Part shown: positions 1 through 10,778 of the stretch, piece after piece
How positions within the stretch are numbered: the first letter of the stretch is position 1
Layout: every line of letters starts with the position of its first letter
From: Metabacillus litoralis
Lineage (GTDB): Bacteria; Bacillota; Bacilli; Bacillales; Bacillaceae
NCBI RefSeq assembly: GCF_020524045.1
Contig: NZ_JAIVKL010000017.1
Location: 1 to 64,000 of the forward strand
Direction of reading: 5' to 3'
DNA length: 64,000 nucleotides
Notes under the pieces: model-generated
The model's database searches: none
Told to the model about the DNA's origin: nothing
What the model saw: the letters and a program-made list of their open reading frames with translations, nothing else
Position numbers and translations under genes: made by a program

Positions 1-39
1 ATAAGGACTAAGAATAAATTCTCCTTGTTTATCAAGCAT
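1..39 (-). CDS. IS1182-like transposase, N-terminal 13 codons (cut by window edge)
   Basis: The minus strand reads ATG followed by LDKQGEFILSPY and continues out of the window. A GGTGGTG ribosome site lies about 8 nt upstream of the ATG. Many Bacillus IS1182-family transposases begin with a similar stretch (M-x-x-K-Q-x-E-x-I-L-S-P-Y). Only 13 residues are visible, so the family call rests on this motif and on the nearby IS-like end at about 131-153. Confidence 0.4.
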   Translation of the reverse strand, partial: MLDKQGEFILSPY

Positions 40-153
40 GTATACCACACCACCTATAATTAATACATTAATTATATAACAAGAAAAAGGTATTCAATGA
101 GAAATTCATCGAATACCTTTAAAAATTATAATTGGAGACTTTTTCAGTGGCCT
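1..153 (-). mobile_element. Probable end of an IS1182-family insertion sequence
   Basis: Between the transposase start and the broken dispersed repeat at 151-205 lies the sequence GGAGACTTTTTCAGTGGCC (about 134-152). I recall similar sequences at the ends of Bacillus IS elements of this type, but cannot confirm it here. IS1182 elements often insert in palindromic repeats, which fits the truncated repeat directly abutting. The other end is outside the window. Confidence 0.3.
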
Positions 154-205
154 CACTCGCATTCCCGCAGGAGTCTCACGCCTTCCACTACAATCAACAT
201 AGCGT
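151..205. repeat. Truncated copy of a GC-rich dispersed repeat
   Basis: The segment CCCGCAGGAGTCTCACGCC followed by TTCCACTACAAT matches, with a few changes, the right arm of the repeat at 22395-22566 (CCGCAGGAGTCTCGCACC, TTCCGCACAAT). Only one arm is present, consistent with interruption by the adjacent IS end. Confidence 0.5.
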
Positions 206-887
206 TAATACAAAGTTTTAAACTTTAAATAATTGAAAACCACCCTATTTTTCACAAATATTAGGTTATAATACTTCATTACAAAAGATTAATAAGACAC
301 AAACGTAAAGTGACCCATGCTTAACCAAAATAGAATTACTATTGCTATAGTTAGTAGTTGTATATGGAAACAACTGTACTAAAAATTTCTATAGAAAACA
401 CACCAGTAATTATAAATTCTACTTATCATCTTCTTGTTTATTTGTAATAAGTAAATAGAAACATTATTTCTTTAGTTAATGTGTATCCTCTCCAGTGTAA
501 TTGTGTGCTTTCAAAAATTAATACAACAATAAGACCAAAAGGATTTCCCAGTTTGTCTTTTTTACATGTTTATTTTTTCTGTATCAAGGGTGAATTGATT
601 AAGTTTTCCAAAGTACTTAACTACAGCATTCCTTATGTTTGGTGATAGTGAAGTAAGAAGTAAGAAATACAACATGAAACATATATTCATCATGCTCCGC
701 TTTGATATTATTCGGTGAAAATATTATTAAGGAAATAACTATAAAAGAAGCAATTTAACAATATTTCATTTATAAACCGTCTTGTGTTGTTTATTTCTAA
801 TATAACAATAGCAATAAACTGCTATCTAAATAGCTAATAAATGGGAGTTGTTTTTCAAAGGTTGTATCTTTGTGAATACACTATAGT
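206..887. other. AT-rich region without a recognised gene
   Basis: About 680 bp of AT-rich sequence between the truncated repeat and the intact repeat at 888. I found no reading frame with a ribosome-binding site and no convincing family motif on either strand. It may be decayed sequence between the IS and the pcrB operon. Confidence 0.4.
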
Positions 888-1010
888 GGAATGGAGCGGA
901 AGACACTTGACTCCTGCGGGAGCAGAGGAATGGTCGAGACCCCGCAGGCAAAGCCGAGGAGGCTTGACTTCCTCCCCGCGGAAAGCAAGTGTCTGGAGCG
1001 AAATGAAACG
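888..1010. repeat. Dispersed structured repeat, full copy
   Basis: About 120 bp, GC-rich against AT-rich flanks. The ends are inverted: GGAGCGGAAGACACTTG at the left pairs with CAAGTGTCTGGAGCG at the right. Internal blocks are GACTCCTGCGGGAG, GAGACCCCGCAGGC and GAGGAGGCTTGACTTCCTCC. The same blocks recur at 9534-9655 and, in diverged form, at 22395-22566. A 65-codon open frame across it is a by-product of the repeat. Confidence 0.75.
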
Positions 1011-1103
1011 GATTTGTTTCTATCTTTTGGGTTTATAATACTTTTTCTTCTACTATATTGACCAAACTTAGCAAATTATCCATTTAATACATCTCTATTT
1101 AAG

Positions 1104-1133
1104 TTTTTGTGCCCCCTAGTAATTTGCTATAAT
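1104..1133 (+). promoter_or_regulatory. Extended -10 promoter for the pcrB operon
   Basis: TATAAT at 1128-1133 is preceded by TG one base upstream (TTTGCTATAAT), an extended -10. The -35 region (TTTTTG, 1104-1109) is weak. It lies 36 bp before the pcrB start codon. Position and motif are seen; use by sigma-A is inferred. Confidence 0.5.
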
Positions 1134-1168
1134 AAAGATTGGATGTTTTTGAATGGAGGAGTCCAAAA

Positions 1169-1852
1169 ATGTATGATATTAACGAGTGGAAGCATGTCTT
1201 TAAACTCGATCCTGATAAAGAAATTAGTGACGAAGACTTAGAGAAAATATGTGAATCCGGCACAGACGCCATCCTTGTCGGTGGAAGTGACAATATTACC
1301 GAAGACAATGTGTTAAACTTGATGGCCAGAATCAGACGCTATTTAATTCCTTGTGTTTTAGAAGTTTCAACAGTAGAATCGATTATTCCAGGCTTTGACC
1401 TATATTTCATTCCATCTGTCATGAATAGCAAAACAACAAAATGGCTAATCAATTTACACCAAGAAGCTGTAAAAGAATATGGCGATATTATGAATTGGGA
1501 TGAAATTATTGTTGAAGGATATTGTATATTAAATCCAGACTGTAAAGCTGCAAAGCTAACAGAAGCATCAACAGGCCTTTCAATAGAAGATGTAAAAGCA
1601 TACGCACGTGTGGCAGAAAACATGTTCCATTTACCAATCTTCTATTTAGAATATAGTGGAAAATTAGGAGATCTAGCTGTTGTTAAGGAAACAAAAAAGG
1701 TATTATCAAATACTAAGCTATTTTATGGTGGTGGAATAGCATCTGCTGAGGAAGCCAAAGAATTTTCAGAGCATGCTGATGTAGTGGTTGTTGGAAATGT
1801 GATTTACACAGATTTAAAAGCAGCACTACAAACTGTGGCAGCTGTAAAATAG
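1169..1852 (+). CDS. pcrB: Heptaprenylglyceryl phosphate synthase PcrB
   Basis: A 227-aa TIM-barrel prenyltransferase that joins heptaprenyl diphosphate to sn-glycerol-1-phosphate, the first step toward archaeal-type ether lipids found in Bacillales. The sequence begins [15 protein letters not shown] and keeps the phosphate-binding stretches [18 protein letters not shown] and VVVGN of the PcrB/GGGPS family. The ATG at 1169 was chosen because GGAGGA sits 8 nt upstream; an earlier in-frame start at 1139 lacks such a site. It is followed 85 bp later by pcrA, the conserved Bacillus order, suggesting cotranscription. Confidence 0.93.
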   Translation: MYDINEWKHVFKLDPDKEISDEDLEKICESGTDAILVGGSDNITEDNVLNLMARIRRYLIPCVLEVSTVESIIPGFDLYFIPSVMNSKTTKWLINLHQEAVKEYGDIMNWDEIIVEGYCILNPDCKAAKLTEASTGLSIEDVKAYARVAENMFHLPIFYLEYSGKLGDLAVVKETKKVLSNTKLFYGGGIASAEEAKEFSEHADVVVVGNVIYTDLKAALQTVAAVK

Positions 1853-1937
1853 TATTTTATGGAAAACTATTGAACAAATGTAATAAAAAATGTAAAATCA
1901 AATACAGAACATACGTTTGATTAAGGTGGTGGAGAAG

Positions 1938-4175
1938 TTGCAATTCCTATCAAATCAATTATTATCAGGTTTGAATGACATGCAACAACAAGCAGTAAAA
2001 GCAACCGATGGGCCATTACTATTAATGGCGGGGGCCGGAAGTGGTAAAACCCGTGTTTTAACACATCGTATTGCCTATTTAATGACAGAAAAACAAGTAG
2101 CTCCTTGGAATATCCTTGCGATTACTTTTACAAATAAAGCGGCAAGAGAAATGAAAGAAAGAATTCAGGCTATCCTTGGACCTGGTGCTGATGATATATG
2201 GATTTCAACATTTCACTCGATGTGTGTAAGAATATTGCGTCGAGATAGTGACAGAATGGGTATTAATCGTAACTTTTCCATTCTTGATACGACAGATCAA
2301 TTGTCTGTCATAAAAACAGTACTCAAAGAGAAAAATCTTGATCCGAAAAAATATGATCCTAGAGGTATGCTAGGTTCTATTAGTAGTGCAAAAAACGAAC
2401 TAATTACACCAGAAGAATATGATAAATCGGCTAGTAGTCATCATGAGCAAATGGTGAGTGATGTTTATAGAGAATACCAAAAAAAGCTTCGTAAAAATCA
2501 ATCATTAGATTTCGATGATCTGATTATGAAGACAATTCAATTGTTCCAAACTGTTCCTGAAGTACTTGAATCTTATCAACGAAAGTTTCAGTATATTCAT
2601 GTTGATGAGTATCAGGATACGAATAGAGCACAATATATGCTTGTCAAACTATTAGCTGCACGTTTTAAAAATCTATGTGTAGTTGGTGACTCTGATCAAT
2701 CCATATATCGCTGGCGTGGTGCCGATATCGCAAATATTCTTTCGTTTGAGAAGGATTATCCACAGGCTAATGTGATTTTACTTGAACAAAACTATCGATC
2801 AACTAAATTAATTTTACAAGCAGCAAATGAAGTAATTAAAAACAACTCAAATCGAAAGCCTAAAAAGCTTTGGACAGAAAATCAGCAAGGTGCAAAAATC
2901 ACCTATTATCGTGCAGATAGTGAATCAGCTGAAGGTCAATTTGTCGCAGGTAAAATCAAACAGCTTGTTGATTCCGGTGAAAAAAAGCTTTCAGAGATTG
3001 CGATTCTTTATCGTACTAATGCACAATCACGTATTATAGAGGAAGTTCTGCTAAAGTCTAATTTGAATTATACAATTGTCGGCGGTATTAAGTTCTATGA
3101 TCGTAAAGAGATTAAGGACTTGCTTGCTTATTTAAGATTGATATCAAATCCAGATGATGACATTAGTTTAACTAGAGTGATCAATGTGCCAAAACGTGGA
3201 GTTGGTTCAACTTCTTTTGATAAAATTGCGAACTACGCTGTTAATAATGATTTATCTCTGTTTGGTGCATTATATGAAATCGAGCAAATTGGTGTAAGTG
3301 CCAGAGTGACGAACGCAATCATTGAATTCCGAGAAATGATCAGTAACCTAGTAAATATGCAGGATTATTTATCTGTAACAGAGCTAGCGGAAGAAATTAT
3401 CGAAAAGTCAGGCTATCGAGAAATGCTAAAGCAGGAAAAAACACTCGAAGCTCAAAGTAGATTAGAAAATATCGATGAGTTCTTATCTGTCACACAATCA
3501 TTTGAAAAAACAAATGAAGATAAAAGTCTGATCGCCTTTTTAACTGATTTAGCACTTGTGGCAGATATAGATAAGCTAGAGGAAGATGATCAAGAGCAAA
3601 AAGACTCATTGGTTTTAATGACTCTTCACTCTGCTAAAGGATTAGAGTTTCCTGTTGTCTTCTTGATAGGACTTGAGGAAGGTGTTTTCCCACATAGTCG
3701 TTCATTAATGGAAGAAGACGAAATGGAGGAAGAACGCCGTCTAGCTTATGTTGGAATTACTAGAGCTGAAAAAGAACTGTTTATTACAAATGCCCAAATG
3801 CGTACATTATTCGGTCGGACAAGCATGAATCCAGAATCACGCTTTATATCAGAAATTCCTAGTGAATTAATTGAGAACTTAAATGAAAAAGTAAAAGCAG
3901 CTGCTAAGCAATCTAGGCAGTCTACTTCTTCTCCTTTTAGTTCATCACGAACGACTGAGAAACGTCCACCTGTATCAAGACCAATTGCTGCTTCAACAGG
4001 TGGAGATGAAATTGGTTGGGCAGTTGGTGATAAAGCTGCACACAAAAAGTGGGGTACTGGAACAGTTGTAAGTGTGAAAGGAACTGGTGAAGGTAAAGAA
4101 TTAGATATTGCCTTTCCAAGTCCTGTAGGAATAAAGCGACTGCTTGCCAAATTTGCTCCAATTACTAAAGTTTAA
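1938..4175 (+). CDS. pcrA: ATP-dependent DNA helicase PcrA (UvrD/Rep family)
   Basis: A 745-aa SF1A 3'-5' helicase that removes proteins and RecA filaments from DNA and acts in repair and rolling-circle replication. Walker A is AGAGSGKT at residues 31-38. Also visible are the Q motif (LNDMQQQAV), [13 protein letters not shown], the DEYQDTN Walker B region, [13 protein letters not shown], and the motif V-VI region ([23 protein letters not shown]). The C-terminal Tudor-like domain ([17 protein letters not shown]) binds RNA polymerase. The TTG at 1938 is preferred over the TTG at 1917: AAGGTGG lies 8 nt upstream and the protein then starts like other Bacillus PcrA. Confidence 0.95.
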   Translation: MQFLSNQLLSGLNDMQQQAVKATDGPLLLMAGAGSGKTRVLTHRIAYLMTEKQVAPWNILAITFTNKAAREMKERIQAILGPGADDIWISTFHSMCVRILRRDSDRMGINRNFSILDTTDQLSVIKTVLKEKNLDPKKYDPRGMLGSISSAKNELITPEEYDKSASSHHEQMVSDVYREYQKKLRKNQSLDFDDLIMKTIQLFQTVPEVLESYQRKFQYIHVDEYQDTNRAQYMLVKLLAARFKNLCVVGDSDQSIYRWRGADIANILSFEKDYPQANVILLEQNYRSTKLILQAANEVIKNNSNRKPKKLWTENQQGAKITYYRADSESAEGQFVAGKIKQLVDSGEKKLSEIAILYRTNAQSRIIEEVLLKSNLNYTIVGGIKFYDRKEIKDLLAYLRLISNPDDDISLTRVINVPKRGVGSTSFDKIANYAVNNDLSLFGALYEIEQIGVSARVTNAIIEFREMISNLVNMQDYLSVTELAEEIIEKSGYREMLKQEKTLEAQSRLENIDEFLSVTQSFEKTNEDKSLIAFLTDLALVADIDKLEEDDQEQKDSLVLMTLHSAKGLEFPVVFLIGLEEGVFPHSRSLMEEDEMEEERRLAYVGITRAEKELFITNAQMRTLFGRTSMNPESRFISEIPSELIENLNEKVKAAAKQSRQSTSSPFSSSRTTEKRPPVSRPIAASTGGDEIGWAVGDKAAHKKWGTGTVVSVKGTGEGKELDIAFPSPVGIKRLLAKFAPITKV

Positions 4176-4211
4176 TAGGAAACTTAATTTAACCATCATT
4201 CGTATATATGA

Positions 4212-6284
<2,073 letters not shown>

Positions 6285-6299
6285 GAGGTGTGTAATCAC

Positions 6300-7493
6300 T
6301 TGAAAAAAATATCATTTATGGTGCTCGCTAGTTTTCTTTTATTATCAGCTTGTGCACCTAATTTTGGAGAGCAAGATGAAATCGTGCAGGAAACGGAAGA
6401 TGAGTCAAAGGAAAAAGCGATCATTCCAAAGTACAATATTTCTGATTCGTACTATAAAATGATTTTGCCTTTTAAGCCAGGGGAAGCAAGAGGACTTGTT
6501 TCAAAGCAATTAAATACAAGGTTAGATATTGATGAATTTGAAACAGGCTTAATGAGAGTTGCTCAAGATACATTTTCACCAGACAATTATGTCTACCAAG
6601 AAGGTCAATATATTAAGAGTGATGTGATAAGAAGCTGGGTCAGCCGAAAGAAAACGGGTGATGATCTGAAGAGTGCTCAAGAAGAAGCGAAAAAGGCTGG
6701 TAAGGAATATAAAGAGCTTGGTTTAAATCCAGCTCTACCGAAACCTTCTGGTGATGCTGGCTTAGAGAAGCTCAATTCTGAAAATCCAATTTATTTAGCT
6801 CATATGCTAGAGCATAATTACTTAATTCGAAAAGAAGAAACAGCTGAATTAGGTGGCGTTGTTATTGGATTAGCAATGAATTCTGTTCATTATTTTAAAC
6901 AGGAAGATGGGTATGCACGCGAATATAACATTAATCGTTCTGAGCTATTAGCAAAAGGAAAAGAAATCGCTCAAGAGGTCATTAATCGCGTGAGAAGCAC
7001 CAAGGGTTTAGAAAAAGTTCCAATTACTATTGCTATCTTTGAACAAGAAAAAAGATCTTCGATTGTTCCAGGTAATTTTGTAGCAAAAGCTGTAGTAAAA
7101 GAAGGAAGTAATGATTTGGGTAAGTGGGTTGATATTGATGAAGAGTATTTCTTCTTTCCTTCACCAGAGGCAACAAAAGCTTATCGAGATGATGCACAAA
7201 TGTTTAATCGCTTTAAATCGGATATAGAAGAATTTTTCCCTAATTATACAGGTGTAATCGGGAAAGCCTTTTATAAAAATGGTGAGCTAAATCATTTGGA
7301 TATTGAAATACCAATGCAATTTTACAGCAAAGCAGAAGTGATTGCCTTCACTCAGTTTGTTACAGGAAAGGTCATGGAATACTTTCCAGATTATGTTGAT
7401 TTAGAAGTGAATATCATGTCAACAGATAATCAAGAAGCGCTTATCTTAAAAGAACCAAATCAAGAAGAGCCGACTGTTCATATTTATAAATAA
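6300..7493 (+). CDS. camS: CamS family sex-pheromone-like lipoprotein (YerH)
   Basis: A 397-aa lipoprotein of the CamS family, named for the staphylococcal precursor of the cAM373 pheromone; the Bacillus homologue is YerH. A lysine-start signal peptide runs to the lipobox LLLSAC, so the cysteine is lipidated and the protein anchored outside the membrane. The TTG at 6300 is chosen because GAGGTG (6285-6290) lies 9 nt upstream; the GTG at 6288 is inside that site. The gene starts 15 bp after ligA and ends at a strong terminator, closing the pcrB-pcrA-ligA-camS operon. Function in Bacillus is not established. Confidence 0.88.
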   Translation: MKKISFMVLASFLLLSACAPNFGEQDEIVQETEDESKEKAIIPKYNISDSYYKMILPFKPGEARGLVSKQLNTRLDIDEFETGLMRVAQDTFSPDNYVYQEGQYIKSDVIRSWVSRKKTGDDLKSAQEEAKKAGKEYKELGLNPALPKPSGDAGLEKLNSENPIYLAHMLEHNYLIRKEETAELGGVVIGLAMNSVHYFKQEDGYAREYNINRSELLAKGKEIAQEVINRVRSTKGLEKVPITIAIFEQEKRSSIVPGNFVAKAVVKEGSNDLGKWVDIDEEYFFFPSPEATKAYRDDAQMFNRFKSDIEEFFPNYTGVIGKAFYKNGELNHLDIEIPMQFYSKAEVIAFTQFVTGKVMEYFPDYVDLEVNIMSTDNQEALILKEPNQEEPTVHIYK

Positions 7494-7502
7494 ACTATAT
7501 GC

Positions 7503-7550
7503 AAAAGGATGACGTAAAGGTATTTTATACACTTTGAGTCATCCTTTTTT
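7503..7550 (+). terminator. Rho-independent terminator after camS
   Basis: AAAAGGATGAC (7503-7513) pairs with GTCATCCTTTT (7538-7548), followed by more T residues. It ends the pcrB-pcrA-ligA-camS operon. Confidence 0.85.
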
Positions 7551-7620
7551 AATACTAGTAGGAAAAAACATCTTTCCTAATACCTCCTTTACAATGATAG
7601 ATTTCCATTGATTATAAAAG

Positions 7621-7746
7621 TTAATCATTTCTAAATAACAATATGCATACGAATGAACCAAGAATGATAAATAGCCATACGTATCGCTTTTTGTTAGTTG
7701 AAGTTGATTTGTAGGCCTTTTTTGAGTTCTTATTATTTTGCTTCAA
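7621..7746 (-). CDS. Possible 41-aa basic single-pass membrane peptide
   Basis: The minus strand reads TTG KQNNKNSKKAYKS and so on, then a hydrophobic helix WLFIILGSFVCILLF ending RND and a stop. The first 22 residues are strongly basic, which is typical of small inner-membrane proteins. An AAGAAAG stretch 3-10 nt upstream is a poor ribosome site, so the start is uncertain. The gene is antisense between the camS terminator and the P5C dehydrogenase gene. I do not recognise a family. Confidence 0.35.
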   Translation of the reverse strand: MKQNNKNSKKAYKSTSTNKKRYVWLFIILGSFVCILLFRND

Positions 7747-7821
7747 GTTCTTTCTTCATAGGATGAGTGTCTGAGAAGGAGTTGGGAAGTTTTTTTCATT
7801 ATTTACAGGGAGGCGAAGAAA

Positions 7822-9369
7822 ATGGTAGTACCCTACAAACATGAACCGTTTACTGATTTTTCTGTTGAAGAAAATAAACTAGAGTTTGAGAAAGGATTAA
7901 TGGTTGTCCAATCTTATTTAAATAAAGATTATGATTTAGTGATTGGAGGAGAGCGGATACCAACGAAGGATAAAATTGTATCGGTGAATCCTGCTAATAA
8001 ACAAGAAGTAGTTGGAACCGTTTCTAAAGCAACACAAGAGCATGCGGAAAAAGCAATGAATATTGCTGATGAAACGTTTGATGTGTGGCGAAAATCAAAG
8101 CCTGAATTGAGAGCAGATATTTTATTTCGCGCATCTGCTATTGTTCGTCGACGAAAGCATGAATTTTCGGCACTTTTAGTAAAAGAAGCCGGTAAACCAT
8201 GGAATGAGGCTGATGCTGATACAGCTGAGGCGATCGACTTTATGGAATATTATGGACGACAAATGTTATCGATGAAAGATGGAGTCAAAATTGAAAGTCG
8301 TCCTATTGAATATAATCGGTTCAATTACATACCGTTAGGCGTCGGTATTATTATTTCGCCATGGAATTTTGCGTTTGCGATTATGGCTGGAATGACAGCT
8401 GCAGCGGTGGTTTCTGGGAACACAGTTTTATTAAAGCCAGCAAGTACAACACCTGTTGTTGCAGCTAAATTTATTGAGGTTCTTGAAGAAGCTGGGCTTC
8501 CTGCAGGTGTGGTGAATTATGTGCCTGGAAGCGGTTCAGAAGTGGGGGATTATTTAGTTGATCATCCAAGAACACGCTTTATCAGCTTTACAGGATCTCG
8601 AGATGTTGGAGTTAGAATTTATGAAAGAGCGGCTAAAGTACATGAAGGGCAAATTTGGCTAAAGCGAGTCATCGCTGAAATGGGAGGAAAAGATACGATT
8701 GTTGTCGATTCATCGGCTGATTTAGAATTAGCAGCACAATCAATTGTTGCTTCAGCATTTGGCTTTTCAGGTCAAAAATGTTCAGCTTGTTCACGAGCTG
8801 TTATTCTTGAGGACGTATATGATCAGGTTTTAAATCGTGCGATCCAACTAACTAATAATTTATCATTGGGGGAAACAAAGGACGCGTCTGTTTATATGGG
8901 ACCTGTAATCGATCAAGCCGCATTTGACAAAGTGATGAGTTATATTGAGATTGGGAAAAAGGAAGGTGAGTTAGTTGCTGGGGGTCATGGTGACAATTCA
9001 CAAGGATTTTTTATCGAACCGACCATTTTTGCAGATGTTGATGAAAATGCACGGTTAATGAAGGAAGAGATTTTTGGCCCAGTTGTTGCTTTTTGCAAAG
9101 CGAAAGATTTTGATCATGCCATTGATATTGCAAACAATACGGATTATGGGCTAACAGGTGCTGTTTTAACGAACAATCGTGAACATATTGAAAAAGCTCG
9201 AGAAGATTTTCATGTCGGAAATTTATATTTTAATCGAGGCTGTACAGGAGCGATCGTTGGATATCAACCATTTGGTGGTTTTAACATGTCTGGAACAGAT
9301 TCCAAAGCAGGTGGACCGGACTATCTACTGCTTCATATGCAAGCAAAAACAACTTCTGAAATGCTATAA
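7822..9369 (+). CDS. rocA: 1-pyrroline-5-carboxylate dehydrogenase (RocA/PruA type)
   Basis: A 515-aa aldehyde dehydrogenase that oxidises 1-pyrroline-5-carboxylate or glutamate semialdehyde to glutamate with NAD+, the last step of proline and arginine breakdown. The N-terminal [14 protein letters not shown] is typical of Bacillus RocA. Catalytic residues are visible: Glu in AEMGGKD and Cys in [23 protein letters not shown] and SFTGSRDVG are cofactor-loop motifs. GGGAGG lies 8 nt before the ATG. The next genes on this strand are a small membrane peptide and a proline symporter, so the region serves proline uptake and use. The paralogue PutC/YcgN is an alternative name. Confidence 0.9.
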   Translation: MVVPYKHEPFTDFSVEENKLEFEKGLMVVQSYLNKDYDLVIGGERIPTKDKIVSVNPANKQEVVGTVSKATQEHAEKAMNIADETFDVWRKSKPELRADILFRASAIVRRRKHEFSALLVKEAGKPWNEADADTAEAIDFMEYYGRQMLSMKDGVKIESRPIEYNRFNYIPLGVGIIISPWNFAFAIMAGMTAAAVVSGNTVLLKPASTTPVVAAKFIEVLEEAGLPAGVVNYVPGSGSEVGDYLVDHPRTRFISFTGSRDVGVRIYERAAKVHEGQIWLKRVIAEMGGKDTIVVDSSADLELAAQSIVASAFGFSGQKCSACSRAVILEDVYDQVLNRAIQLTNNLSLGETKDASVYMGPVIDQAAFDKVMSYIEIGKKEGELVAGGHGDNSQGFFIEPTIFADVDENARLMKEEIFGPVVAFCKAKDFDHAIDIANNTDYGLTGAVLTNNREHIEKAREDFHVGNLYFNRGCTGAIVGYQPFGGFNMSGTDSKAGGPDYLLLHMQAKTTSEML

Positions 9370-9425
9370 GGTAAATTAAAAATAGAAGCAAAAGATGTTG
9401 GAACATAAGTATTTAAGCTAATGAT

Positions 9426-9483
9426 AAACCCGAATTATTAGGTGATATGTCAAGTAAACATTCGCCTAATAGTTCGGGTTTTT
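9426..9483 (+). terminator. Rho-independent terminator after the P5C dehydrogenase gene
   Basis: AAACCCGAATTATTAGG pairs with CCTAATAGTTCGGGTTT with a single mismatch, followed by TTATTT. It is a long stem with a loop of about 22 nt. Confidence 0.8.
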
Positions 9484-9533
9484 ATTTGCCGTCTTCAATA
9501 TGTTTTGATTTTGCATCCTATTTTAAAAACTTG

Positions 9534-9655
9534 TGGAATGGAGCGGAAGACAATCGACTCCTACGGGAATTGAAGAAAGGCTGAGACCCCGCAGGCATGC
9601 CGAGGAGGCTTAGCTTCCTCCCCGTGGAAAGCGAGTGTCTGCAGCGAAATGGAAC
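9534..9655. repeat. Dispersed structured repeat, second full copy
   Basis: Same orientation and block order as the copy at 888-1010: GGAATGGAGCGGAAGAC, GACTCCTACGGGA, GAGACCCCGCAGGC, CGAGGAGGCTTAGCTTCCTCC, GAGTGTCTGCAGCGAAATGG. It lies between the rocA terminator and a convergent small gene and has no reading frame of its own. Confidence 0.75.
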
Positions 9656-9808
9656 GAACTTGTTTCTTTTACTTAACTGAATTTTTTTATTCGTCTTTTT
9701 GTATGAATTCTTTAATTATGGCCAGCCTCTATTTTGTGGTTCAGCGCCTAACCGGTCATAGGCACTTTTTAAGGTGAGAATAGGAAAGAAAGAAGTGAAT
9801 GACAGGTC

Positions 9809-10222
9809 TCACCCATTCCAAAAAATACGCTCGTCCTGTTCTTGTTCAGGTGGTGTTTCTTCAAAAACTGAAGTATTGTTTTGCTGATGATTCATTTGCT
9901 TTGTGTGTGTCTCGTCTTTTTCAGGTATTTCTTTTGTGCTGAGCTGCTGTGAAAGTACTTGTATCAGCTGTGAATTAAGATCACTGCGTTTTTGATATTC
10001 ATTTAAAAAGGCAGCAAAAGCAATGATGATCCCTCCACCAATTAGTAAAGTTAAATATGGACCCATTGAACCAATGGACTGCAGGATCATAAATTGAATG
10101 CTTCCACCGTACATTTCTTGTTCTTCTTGTATAGCCTTGAAGGTCATGGAAATATGATTAACAATTCCACCAGCTCCAAGTAAAATTAAAAAACTACCAA
10201 ATCCGATTAAAAATTTCTTCAC
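9809..10222 (-). CDS. Hypothetical two-helix membrane protein with charged C-terminal tail
   Basis: About 137 aa. Two hydrophobic segments are seen, FLIGFGSFLILLGAGGIV and MGPYLTLLIGGGIIIAFAAF, followed by a hydrophilic tail rich in Q and E that ends DERIFWNG. The first in-frame GTG (10229-10231) overlaps the AGGAG box; the GTG at 10220-10222 (MKKFLIG) lies 8 nt after AGGAG and is the better start. It is monocistronic and convergent with the P5C dehydrogenase gene. No family was recognised. Confidence 0.65.
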   Translation of the reverse strand: MKKFLIGFGSFLILLGAGGIVNHISMTFKAIQEEQEMYGGSIQFMILQSIGSMGPYLTLLIGGGIIIAFAAFLNEYQKRSDLNSQLIQVLSQQLSTKEIPEKDETHTKQMNHQQNNTSVFEETPPEQEQDERIFWNG

Positions 10223-10670
10223 ATCATCCACTCCTGATTAATATAATCTTGTACAAATTTTATCATGTATTTGTTTTATCTTCTATAAATTCAATAAACT
10301 TACATGTGATTTTGGGAATCATTTGAAAAAAATAATAAAGAAATTCAGTTTGTTTTTTATGATGGATAAGACAAGAATCTTCAAAAAATGAATGAAAAAT
10401 AACGGAATTTGTAAATTTAATTTTATTAATTTTTATGAATAGATATAACCAAATGTAGGATATAATGCCTAATTGATGCGTTTTTATGTATAATTATACA
10501 TTTTAATAAAATCGGACAAGCGTTTGATTTGTTAGGGTTGTCATATTGTGTTAACATTATTAAGGGTTATGCCAATGTGGTACTACTAATCTATTTTCTT
10601 TCATCCATCATTAAATTGCATAAGCTTGCATAGAGATTTGTTGACAGCAATTTTAGGAGGTGAGTATTTA
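10223..10670. other. Divergent intergenic region upstream of the proline symporter
   Basis: About 450 bp of very AT-rich sequence between the minus-strand membrane protein gene and the symporter operon. It must hold both promoters. TATAAT-like hexamers occur at 10461-10466 and 10489-10494, but neither has a convincing -35 at the right distance, so I do not call a promoter. TTTTAGGAGGTGAG (10651-10664) is the ribosome site of the 34-aa peptide. Confidence 0.5.
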
Positions 10671-10775
10671 ATGGATTACGCACTTACAGGAGCAACTTGG
10701 TTTTGGTTATTTGTACCAATGTTAGCCTTAGTTGTATTATCAATCATTACAAACTTTACAGAGAGGAGTGACTAA
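10671..10775 (+). CDS. Symporter small accessory membrane peptide, 34 aa
   Basis: ATG DYALTGATWFWLFVPMLAL ... ITNFTERSD. One hydrophobic helix (WFWLFVPMLALVVLSII) is flanked by a short outside-type N-terminus and a charged C-terminus. AGGAGGTGAG precedes the ATG by 6 nt, and the stop lies 3 bp before the symporter start, so the two are translationally linked. Similar one-helix peptides are known next to SSS- and NSS-type transporters as small subunits. Being a subunit of the downstream PutP-like protein is inferred from position and size. Confidence 0.7.
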   Translation: MDYALTGATWFWLFVPMLALVVLSIITNFTERSD

Positions 10776-10778
10776 TTA

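Noticed and set aside
841-1038. 65-codon open frame on the plus strand
   Set aside because: It lies across the dispersed structured repeat, has no ribosome site, and its sequence is only the translated repeat blocks.
3746-4161. Two long minus-strand frames inside pcrA
   Set aside because: Antisense shadows of a well-conserved gene without ribosome sites.
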